This document shows positions 1 through 4,892 of a DNA stretch of 5,408 nucleotides, piece after piece. Source of the DNA: an uncultured Chlorobiales bacterium (GTDB taxonomy: Bacteria; Bacteroidota; Chlorobiia; Chlorobiales; Thermochlorobacteraceae); NCBI GenBank assembly GCA_937959145.1, contig CALGMC010000304.1, positions 1 through 5,408 on the forward strand. Direction: 5' to 3'. Below the pieces are notes generated by a model that was not told the DNA's origin, did no database searches, and was given only the letters and a program-made list of their open reading frames with translations. Position numbers and translations under genes: made by a program. Every line of letters begins with the position of its first letter. The stretch's first letter is position 1.

Positions 1-116
1 GGCATCTTCACCAATCATAGCTTTTCAAAAGTAAAAGCGCGGGGTTAGGCTCTCCTGATGATTGATGAACTAACCAAAAGTAGCCACCAAATCGGACGAT
101 TTTTTTTAGGATTGAA

Positions 117-179
117 ATGATGACACGCGATTTGAAAACGATTCACGCCTTCAAAATTACGGCGGAGTTCCGCCGCTAA
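117..179 (+). CDS. Possible 20-codon upstream (leader) reading frame
   Basis: A short frame starts with two ATG codons at 117-122 and stops with TAA at 177-179. A Shine-Dalgarno-like TTAGGA at 106-111 lies 5 bases before the first ATG, which is good spacing. Three of the 20 codons are threonine (positions 3, 8 and 15), a modest enrichment that catches the eye upstream of a threonyl-tRNA synthetase gene. Codons 14 to the stop lie inside the hairpin at 155-181, so a ribosome translating this frame would melt it. Whether it is translated is unknown: the best promoter candidate (206-233) lies downstream and would exclude it from the transcript. No homologue is recognised. It could equally be a chance frame. 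Confidence 0.2.
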   Translation: MMTRDLKTIHAFKITAEFRR

Positions 180-181
180 TT
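155..181 (+). repeat. Inverted repeat / hairpin upstream of thrS
   Basis: The left arm AATTA-CGGCGGA (155-166) pairs with the right arm TCCGCCG-C-TAATT (169-181). This gives 12 base pairs with one bulged C at 176 and only two unpaired bases (167-168) at the tip; in RNA the innermost A-U pair would probably open to a four-base loop. The GC-rich core of seven pairs is perfect. The stem is not followed by a T-run, so it is not a classic intrinsic terminator. It may be a leader-RNA structure, an operator, or simply a stable fold. Confidence 0.6.
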
Positions 182-203
182 CAACTGGTTTCATTCGCAC
201 AAA

Positions 204-222
204 GATTGACGCAAGGTCAATC
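204..222 (+). repeat. Perfect 7-bp inverted repeat, operator-like
   Basis: GATTGAC (204-210) and GTCAATC (216-222) are exact reverse complements separated by GCAAG. The left arm contains TTGAC of the candidate -35 box at 206-211. A symmetric site overlapping a -35 box is a common layout for a repressor operator. As RNA, it would instead be a small hairpin with a five-base loop. No known regulator consensus is recognised. Confidence 0.5.
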
Positions 223-233
223 ACGATTATCAT
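206..233 (+). promoter_or_regulatory. Candidate sigma-70-like promoter for thrS
   Basis: TTGACG at 206-211 matches five of six bases of the TTGACA -35 box. TATCAT at 228-233 matches five of six of the TATAAT -10 box. The spacer is 16 bases. Transcription would start near 240, giving a leader of about 60 bases ahead of the thrS ATG. The match is by eye only; if the organism is in the Bacteroidota, whose main sigma factor prefers other boxes, this call would be weaker. Confidence 0.35.
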
Positions 234-300
234 CATCTTCAATTAACGATTTGGAAACTGATTGCCAGCATAGGCACGGTTTAGAAAGGAACGACAGACT

Positions 301-2268
301 ATGTCCGATACACAACTCTTGACGGAGCAGATTGCACTCACTCTGCCCGACGGGTCTATTCGCCAATATCCAAAGGGCACGACAGGAAACGACGTGGCAA
401 AATCCATCGGGAATAAACTCTTCGAAGCCGCGTTGGGCATTAAACTCAACGGCAAACTTCGCGACCTCAATCTGCCGATTGAAGAAGACGCAACGATTGA
501 AATTATCACCTTCGATTCCGACGAAGGGCGCGACCTTTATTGGCACAGTTCAAGCCACTTGATGGCACAAGCCATTGAAGAACTTTTTCCCGGAACAAAG
601 TTCGGCGCGGGTCCCGCAACCGAAAACGGATTTTATTACGACATCTCGTCGGAACACCGATTCACCGAAGAAGATTTGCGCAAAATCGAAGCGCGAATGA
701 TGGAAATTGCCAAACGCGATTTGCCGATCACGCGCGAAGAATTAAGCCACGACGAAGCCGTTGAATACTTCAAAACCAAACGCCTCGACCCCTATAAAGT
801 CGAGATTCTGCAAGGCATTAGCGAGCCTGTGGTTTCCATTTATCATCAAGGCGAGTTCACAGACCTCTGCACAGGTCCGCACTTGCCGCGAACCTCAAAA
901 CTGAAAGCGGTTCGTTTGACCAACATTTCGGCGTCGTATTGGCGAGGCGATTCGAGTCGCGAACAAATGCAACGCATTTACGGCATTTCGTTTCCATCTG
1001 AAAAATTGCTCAAACAACACTTCGCGCAACTCGAAGAAGCCCGCAAACGCGACCACCGAAAAATCGGACAAGAGTTAGAACTCTTCCTGATTTCGCCGAA
1101 AGTCGGAAGTGGCTTACCGATTTGGCTTCCCAAAGGCGCAACGCTAAGGCAAGAACTCGAGAACTTTTTGAAAGATGAACAGTTCAAGCGCGGCTACCAA
1201 GCCGTTTATACGCCACACATCGGTAGCATTGAACTTTACAAAACGTCAGGGCATTATCCGTATTACAAAGATTCGCAGTTCCCGCCAGTTACCTTCACCG
1301 ACGAGACGGGCAAAGAAGAGCAATACCTTTTGAAGCCGATGAACTGCCCGCACCATCATCAAATTTATGATGCGAAGCCGCGCAGTTATCGCGATTTGCC
1401 TATTCGCTTAGCGGAGTTTGGCACGGTCTATCGCTATGAGCAATCAGGCGAACTCAACGGATTGACGCGCGCACGCGGATTCACGCAAGACGATTCGCAC
1501 ATTTATTGCAGGCAAGACCAACTGCAAGAAGAACTCTGCAATGTCATTGAACTGACGCAACTTGTTTTCTCGACGCTTGGCTTCAAAGATGTGCAAACGC
1601 GACTCTCGTTCCGCGATAAAGCGAACAAAGCCAAATACGGTGGCACCGATGAACTTTGGGAAAAAGCCGAAAACGATGTTCGCGCCGCCGCTGAAAAAAT
1701 GAATCTCAATTACTTTATCGGCATTGGCGAAGCAAGTTTTTACGGACCGAAAATCGATTTCATCGTCAAAGATGCGATTGGGCGAAAATGGCAACTTGGC
1801 ACGGTGCAAGTCGATTATGTGATGTCGGAGCGATTTAATCTTACTTACACAGGTAGCGATAACAAAGAGCATCGCCCTGTGATTATTCATCGTGCGCCGT
1901 TTGGCTCAATGGAGCGATTCATCGGCGTGCTCATTGAAAACTTTGCAGGTGATTTTCCGCTGTGGCTTTCGCCTGTGCAGGTTGCAGTGTTGCCGATTGT
2001 CGATGCTGTTAATGACTATGCGGCGGAAGTGGTCGAGAAATTAAAAGGCGAAAAAATTCGTGCAGAACTTGACGAGCGCAACGAGAAAATCGGCAAGAAA
2101 ATCCGCGACGCGGAGTTGAAGAAAATTCCGTATATGCTTGTCGTTGGCGAAAAAGAACGCGAGGCAAAAAGCGTCGCCGTGCGCAAGCATAAAGAAGGCG
2201 ACAAGGGCGTGAAATCAATCACTGAAACCATCACGATGTTGAAAGAAGAAATCGCATTGAAAAAGTGA
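301..2268 (+). CDS. thrS: Threonyl-tRNA synthetase
   Basis: This cytoplasmic class II synthetase charges tRNA-Thr with threonine using ATP and edits mischarged Ser-tRNA-Thr. The 655 residues are close to the family's usual ~640. In order they form an N-terminal TGS domain (about 9-71), the editing domain with the zinc-like HxxxH site (H82, H86) and the C190-T-G-P-H194 motif, the class II catalytic core (about 260-550) and the C-terminal anticodon-binding domain (about 556-655). The catalytic zinc ligands expected by analogy with E. coli are C349 (in MNCPHH), H400 (in DDSHIY) and H530. Motif 2 reads YRYE...GLTRARGF (377-394) and motif 3 GSMERF (535-540). The ATG at 301 is chosen because AGAAAGGA (283-290) lies ten bases upstream and the N-terminus lines up with the TGS domain. 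The gene appears intact and starts the cluster. Confidence 0.98.
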   Translation: MSDTQLLTEQIALTLPDGSIRQYPKGTTGNDVAKSIGNKLFEAALGIKLNGKLRDLNLPIEEDATIEIITFDSDEGRDLYWHSSSHLMAQAIEELFPGTKFGAGPATENGFYYDISSEHRFTEEDLRKIEARMMEIAKRDLPITREELSHDEAVEYFKTKRLDPYKVEILQGISEPVVSIYHQGEFTDLCTGPHLPRTSKLKAVRLTNISASYWRGDSSREQMQRIYGISFPSEKLLKQHFAQLEEARKRDHRKIGQELELFLISPKVGSGLPIWLPKGATLRQELENFLKDEQFKRGYQAVYTPHIGSIELYKTSGHYPYYKDSQFPPVTFTDETGKEEQYLLKPMNCPHHHQIYDAKPRSYRDLPIRLAEFGTVYRYEQSGELNGLTRARGFTQDDSHIYCRQDQLQEELCNVIELTQLVFSTLGFKDVQTRLSFRDKANKAKYGGTDELWEKAENDVRAAAEKMNLNYFIGIGEASFYGPKIDFIVKDAIGRKWQLGTVQVDYVMSERFNLTYTGSDNKEHRPVIIHRAPFGSMERFIGVLIENFAGDFPLWLSPVQVAVLPIVDAVNDYAAEVVEKLKGEKIRAELDERNEKIGKKIRDAELKKIPYMLVVGEKEREAKSVAVRKHKEGDKGVKSITETITMLKEEIALKK

Positions 2269-2272
2269 GGTG
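2267..2272 (+). promoter_or_regulatory. Ribosome binding site overlapping the thrS stop
   Basis: GAGGTG begins inside the thrS stop codon TGA (2266-2268). Its GAGG core lies five bases before the ATG at 2276. It selects ATG 2276 over the in-frame GTG at 2270, which would fall inside the site itself. The overlap implies that ribosomes ending thrS can reinitiate on the first Uma2 gene. Confidence 0.7.
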
Positions 2273-2275
2273 ATA

Positions 2276-2839
2276 ATGACGCAGGTATTGGCAAAGGAAA
2301 TGACGCGAGAAGCCTACTTAGAGTTTGAGCGCAGTTCCGAACAGCGATATGAATTTGTTAATGGCAAACTCGTGGAGGTAGAAGTGGCAAAGCGACTTCA
2401 TGAGCTGTTGGTCGCAACCATAACCGCGATTTTATTCCCAAAACTTCGTGGAACGGAGTGGAATGTATATGCCAGCAATTTGAAAATTGCGATAGATGCG
2501 TTTGGCAATTATCGCTTTGCTGATGTCTCCGTCATTCGTGGTGAAGCATCGTTTGTTGGGGAAGATATTACCAACGATGCAACGGTTCTATTTGAAATTT
2601 TATCCGAGTCGACGGCAAATGTAGACAGGGGTGAAAAGTTTGCGGAGTATCAAACCCTTCCGTCGCTTGAAGAATATGTATTGGTCTCGACTGAAAAAGT
2701 GCAGGTGGAAGTTTATCATCGAGACAATCGGACGGAATGGACATATCAAGTTTTGCAAAACAAATCTGACAAATTGCAACTTCGTGGGATAGGAGTTGAG
2801 ATGACATTAGCCGAGATTTATGAGCGAACAAACATGTGA
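2276..2839 (+). CDS. Uma2 family (DUF820) nuclease-like protein, copy A
   Basis: This 187-residue protein resembles the Uma2/DUF820 (COG4636) family, which has a PD-(D/E)XK nuclease-type fold and is often annotated as a putative restriction endonuclease; its biological role is poorly known. Visible family features are the N-terminal YEFVNGKLV (25-33), a histidine in the following helix (H42), the strand YRFADVSVI with likely metal-binding D83, VLFEILSEST with E107, and DRGEKFAEY with K121. A W155 and a closing LAEIYE segment (178-183) follow. The D, E and K positions expected of the active site are retained, although the common PDV is ADV here and the usual LSPST is LSEST. There is no signal peptide or membrane segment, so it should be cytoplasmic. 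It begins seven bases after the thrS stop and is followed by a paralogue. The family call is by motif recall; activity is inferred. Confidence 0.88.
   Translation: MTQVLAKEMTREAYLEFERSSEQRYEFVNGKLVEVEVAKRLHELLVATITAILFPKLRGTEWNVYASNLKIAIDAFGNYRFADVSVIRGEASFVGEDITNDATVLFEILSESTANVDRGEKFAEYQTLPSLEEYVLVSTEKVQVEVYHRDNRTEWTYQVLQNKSDKLQLRGIGVEMTLAEIYERTNM
2300..2364 (+). repeat. 65-bp direct repeat, copy 1 (within Uma2 copy A)
   Basis: This stretch starts at codon 9 of Uma2 copy A and matches 2874-2938 with only two differences in 65 bases, both at silent third positions (TAC/TAT and TAT/TAC). It encodes identical residues in both proteins. Identity falls off abruptly on both sides: about 5 mismatches in the 21 bases before it, and little DNA similarity just after it. 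Confidence 0.9.
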
Positions 2840-2843
2840 GGAG
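2838..2843 (+). promoter_or_regulatory. Ribosome binding site overlapping the stop of Uma2 copy A
   Basis: GAGGAG begins inside the TGA stop (2837-2839) of copy A and lies nine bases before ATG 2853. This choice gives copy B the same N-terminus and the same 187-residue length as copy A. The earlier in-frame ATG at 2820 would add 11 unrelated residues and lacks such a site. Confidence 0.75.
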
Positions 2844-2852
2844 AAAGCGGTA

Positions 2853-3416
2853 ATGCAAGTTTTAGCAAAGAAGATGACGCGAGAAGCCTATTTAGAGTTT
2901 GAGCGCAGTTCCGAACAGCGATACGAATTTGTTAATGGTGAGTTGGTCAAGCGCGATATGCCAAAAATTATTCACGAAATTATCGTTGGAAATTTGATTG
3001 TTATGCTCAACGTGGCTCTCAAAGGTAAGCCTTATCGCGCCTTACCAAGCGGTGTGAAAATCGATATTGACAGAGTTGGAAATTATCGATATGCCGATGT
3101 CTCGGTTGTGCCAACAGAGAATTTAGATGTTGAAAGCGATGTTCTAAACGATGTGGTGTGTTTGTTTGAAGTCTCGTCAAAATCTACGATGAATGTGGAC
3201 AAAGGTGAGAAGTTTCAGGAATACCAAACACTTGCGTCGCTCGAGGATTACGTGATTGTCTCAACGGAAAAAGCGCGAGTAGAAGTCTTTCGCCGCAAAA
3301 CAAAGCGCGAGTGGGACTATGTCATCTTGGAAGAAAAAGCCGCAAAGTTGGAATTGCAATCCATCGGCGTTGAACTCTCGCTGGCTGACATCTACGAGGG
3401 AACAAAATTGCCGTGA
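2853..3416 (+). CDS. Uma2 family (DUF820) nuclease-like protein, copy B
   Basis: This is a paralogue of copy A with exactly the same length, 187 residues. It has the same layout: YEFVNGELV (24-32), H41, GNYRYADVSVV with D82, CLFEVSSKST with E106, DKGEKFQEY with K120, W154 and a terminal LADIYE (177-182). The PD-(D/E)XK-type acidic and lysine positions are kept; the usual LSPST is SSKST here. Residues 8-29 are identical to copy A at protein level and almost identical in DNA, whereas about residues 33-100 have diverged greatly; similarity returns around the GNYR strand and the GEKF to VSTEK region. Thirteen bases separate it from copy A, and 59 A-rich bases separate it from infC. It is cytoplasmic by lack of any export signal. 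Function is unknown beyond the family; the two proteins might form a heterodimer, but nothing here shows that. Confidence 0.88.
   Translation: MQVLAKKMTREAYLEFERSSEQRYEFVNGELVKRDMPKIIHEIIVGNLIVMLNVALKGKPYRALPSGVKIDIDRVGNYRYADVSVVPTENLDVESDVLNDVVCLFEVSSKSTMNVDKGEKFQEYQTLASLEDYVIVSTEKARVEVFRRKTKREWDYVILEEKAAKLELQSIGVELSLADIYEGTKLP
2874..2938 (+). repeat. 65-bp direct repeat, copy 2 (within Uma2 copy B)
   Basis: This is the partner of 2300-2364, 574 bases downstream, and starts at codon 8 of copy B. The two silent differences in 65 bases contrast with roughly three-quarters identity in the best-conserved C-terminal stretch (about 2640-2700 against 3208-3268). Confidence 0.9.
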
Positions 3417-3475
3417 AGAAAAGTTCAGCCAAACCAAACACAAAACACAATTAAAGAAGCAATACCCGTAAAAGT

Positions 3476-4147
3476 ATGAGAGATTTTAGAGACACTCGCG
3501 ATAAGAACCGCAACGCCAAAGCACATCGCACGAACGACGAAATTCGAATCCCTGAAGTGCGCGTCATTTTTCCCGAAGGCGACCAACAAGTGATGAAAAC
3601 AGGCGACGCCTTACGCGAAGCCCGAAAGTTCGGACTCGACTTGATTGAAATTCAGCCTAACGCACAACCACCTGTCTGCAAAATCGCCGACTACGGCAAG
3701 TTCCTTTACGAAATCGAGAAAAAGGAAAAAGAGGCAAAGAAGAAAACGAAAACTTCCTCGCTCAAAGAAATTCGCTTTCACCCGAATACCGACAAGCACG
3801 ACTTCGATTTCAAAGCCAATCACGCCGAAGAATTTTTACGCAAGGGCGATAAAGTTCGTGCAACCGTTGTATTTCTCGGACGCGCTATCGTCTACAAAGA
3901 AAAAGGCTACGAACTCTTGAAACGCTTGACGGAGCGTCTCGCAACAGTCGGCAAAGAAGAAGCCCCGCCGAAAATGGAAGGCAAAAATCTATATGTTTTT
4001 TATGTGCCTGATAAAGCCAAAATCGAGGCACTCGAGAAAAAAGAAGCCCAAGAGCGCGCACAACAAGAAGTTGCTCTGAAAGCTGAAGCCGAAGAACGCA
4101 AGAAAAAACAGCAAGAAGCAAGTGATAAACGCAATGCGACCGCATAA
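3476..4147 (+). CDS. infC: Translation initiation factor IF-3
   Basis: IF3 binds the 30S ribosomal subunit, keeps 50S away and checks start-codon pairing. The 223-residue product has the N-domain signature NDEIRIPEVRVIF (20-32), then DLIEIQPNAQPPVCKIADYGKF (55-76) and a lysine-rich linker helix (about 80-95). The C-domain follows with KEIRFHPNTDKHDFDFK (97-113) and GDKVRATVVFLGR (124-136). At about residue 182, where E. coli IF3 (180 residues) ends, it continues for some 40 residues rich in Lys, Glu, Ala and Gln that look like a coiled coil or disordered tail. In the usual FRGR motif the first Arg is Leu (FLGR). The ATG at 3476 is the only ATG after the in-frame stop at 3452-3454, but no good Shine-Dalgarno site precedes it; AAAGAAG (3453-3459) is about 16 bases away. 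infC starts with unusual codons in some bacteria, but not here. Confidence 0.96.
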   Translation: MRDFRDTRDKNRNAKAHRTNDEIRIPEVRVIFPEGDQQVMKTGDALREARKFGLDLIEIQPNAQPPVCKIADYGKFLYEIEKKEKEAKKKTKTSSLKEIRFHPNTDKHDFDFKANHAEEFLRKGDKVRATVVFLGRAIVYKEKGYELLKRLTERLATVGKEEAPPKMEGKNLYVFYVPDKAKIEALEKKEAQERAQQEVALKAEAEERKKKQQEASDKRNATA

Positions 4148-4201
4148 AAACGAAAACAATCACAATCAAATTTTATCAATTCAACTTAAAGGATAACGAC
4201 T

Positions 4202-4396
4202 ATGCCAAAGATGAAATCTGTCAGTGCCGCTAAAAAACGCTTCAAAGTAACTGCGTCGGGAAAAGTCAAGCGCAAAAAAAGCGGAATGAGACACAACCTC
4301 GGACACAAGAGCGCGAAGCGCAAGCGCAATTTGCAACATGATACGCTCGTCGCGCCGACGCACGAAGCCACGATTAAGCAAATGTTGCTTGCCTAA
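4202..4396 (+). CDS. rpmI: 50S ribosomal protein L35
   Basis: This small, strongly basic protein (64 residues, typical for the family) is part of the large ribosomal subunit. The N-terminus MPKMKSVSAAKKRFKVTASGKVKR is the family signature, given here in summary: MPKMKS at 1-6, AAKKRFK at 9-15 and the TASGK turn at 17-21. It continues with K26-S27-G28-M29 and RHNLGHKSAKRKR (30-42). AAAGGA (4188-4193) lies eight bases before the ATG. The 54-base gap after infC is A/T-rich with no obvious hairpin, so the L20-binding pseudoknot known upstream of E. coli rpmI is not visible here. It is probably cotranscribed with infC and rplT. Confidence 0.97.
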   Translation: MPKMKSVSAAKKRFKVTASGKVKRKKSGMRHNLGHKSAKRKRNLQHDTLVAPTHEATIKQMLLA

Positions 4397-4446
4397 TTCA
4401 AATCAACGACACACTCAACCATTAAAAATTTTTAGGAGACACGATT

Positions 4447-4794
4447 ATGCCACGCGCTAAAAATGCAGTTGCCTCGCGCGCACGCCGCAAAAAAGTTTTG
4501 AAGAAAGCCAAAGGATTTTGGGGTGCAAGAGGAAATGTCATCACGATTGCCAAGCACGCCGTCGACAAAGCCGGTCAATATGAATATCGCGACCGTCGCG
4601 TCAAGAAGCGCAATTTTCGCGCCTTGTGGATTACCCGCATCAACGCCGCCGCTCGGCTCAACGGCACAACCTACTCGAAGCTCATTGCGGCAATGGAAAC
4701 GAAAAACATTGACATCAACCGCAAGTCGCTCGCCGAACTCGCCGTGAAAAATCCCGAAGCCTTTACTGCCGTTGTCAAAGCGGCACTCGCTTAA
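4447..4794 (+). CDS. rplT: 50S ribosomal protein L20
   Basis: L20 binds 23S rRNA and is needed early in assembly of the large subunit. The 115-residue length is normal. The basic N-terminal extension (MPRAKNAVASRARRKKVLKKAKG, residues 1-23 in outline) is followed by the conserved YEYRDRRVKKRNFRALWI region (44-61), RINAAARLNG (63-72) and YSKLI (75-79). TAGGAG (4433-4438) lies eight bases before the ATG. The 50-base gap after rpmI has no terminator. In E. coli and Bacillus, L20 represses its own operon through a leader RNA; nothing matching that was recognised here. Two hairpins follow the stop codon. Confidence 0.98.
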   Translation: MPRAKNAVASRARRKKVLKKAKGFWGARGNVITIAKHAVDKAGQYEYRDRRVKKRNFRALWITRINAAARLNGTTYSKLIAAMETKNIDINRKSLAELAVKNPEAFTAVVKAALA

Positions 4795-4796
4795 AC

Positions 4797-4812
4797 CGCA
4801 ATCGAGATTGCG
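4797..4812 (+). repeat. Small hairpin just after the rplT stop
   Basis: CGCAATC (4797-4803) and GATTGCG (4806-4812) are exact reverse complements with GA between them; as RNA this is a six- or seven-pair stem closed by a CGAG-type tetraloop. It starts two bases after the rplT TAA (4792-4794). There is no T-run after it, so it is more likely a 3'-end protecting or processing structure than a terminator. Confidence 0.5.
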
Positions 4813-4843
4813 CACGAAATACTGCTCGATAAAGTCAATCCGT

Positions 4844-4873
4844 AGGCGAAGCAGGTGGTAGAAGGCTTCGCCT
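4844..4873 (+). repeat. 9-bp hairpin between rplT and pheS
   Basis: AGGCGAAGC (4844-4852) pairs perfectly with GCTTCGCCT (4865-4873) around a 12-base loop; a U-G pair (4843-4874) could extend it. It is GC-rich and followed by GATTTCGTT, which is only a weak U-tract. It lies 20 bases before the pheS start, so it may act as an attenuator, a partial terminator or an RNase processing site that adjusts pheS output relative to the ribosomal proteins. No leader peptide with phenylalanine codons and an ATG is present in the gap, unlike the E. coli pheST attenuator. Confidence 0.55.
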
Positions 4874-4892
4874 GATTTCGTTACAGAGAACA

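Larger units (their letters stand above)
1..300. other. Upstream region of thrS, no convincing gene
   Basis: No complete gene is recognised here. On the + strand the first frame is open from base 1 to a TAG at 46-48 (15 codons in the window); this could be the tail of an upstream gene, but it is too short to identify. A 65-codon open frame on the - strand (45-242) has no visible ribosome binding site and no recognisable family, so it is not called. A run of eight T at 100-107 is not preceded by a stable hairpin, so it is not a good terminator. The clearest content is the inverted repeats, the candidate promoter and the short upstream frame, each listed separately. The ribosome binding site of thrS (AGAAAGGA, 283-290) lies at the right end. 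Confidence 0.6.

Noticed and set aside
100..107. Intrinsic terminator for an upstream gene (run of eight T)
   Set aside because: No stable stem lies directly before the T-run. The GGTTAG/CTAACC pair (43-48, 70-75) is too far away and has a 21-base loop.
155..222. E. coli-type thrS operator mimicking the tRNA-Thr anticodon arm
   Set aside because: Neither hairpin loop carries a threonine anticodon (GGU, UGU or CGU) in a seven-base loop.
45..242. 65-codon open frame on the - strand upstream of thrS
   Set aside because: It has no ribosome binding site, no recognisable family and odd composition, and it overlaps the inverted repeats. It is most likely chance.
1444..1890. Long open frame (148 codons) antisense to thrS
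   Set aside because: It lies wholly inside the conserved thrS catalytic core and shows no recognisable domain; it is a shadow of thrS codon use. The same applies to the 153- and 154-codon antisense frames over rplT and pheS.
2820..2852. Earlier start of Uma2 copy B at ATG 2820
   Set aside because: It would overlap copy A and add 11 residues absent from the paralogue. The strong site at 2838-2843 supports ATG 2853.
2269..3475. Insertion sequence or transposon carrying the Uma2 pair
   Set aside because: No transposase, terminal inverted repeats or target duplication were seen at the edges.
4844..4875. T-box riboswitch upstream of pheS, because GGTGGTA occurs at 4854-4860
   Set aside because: The match is partial, lacks the following CCGCG, and sits in the loop of the hairpin instead of in an antiterminator. 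The gap is too short for a T-box stem I, and T-boxes are mainly found in Firmicutes.
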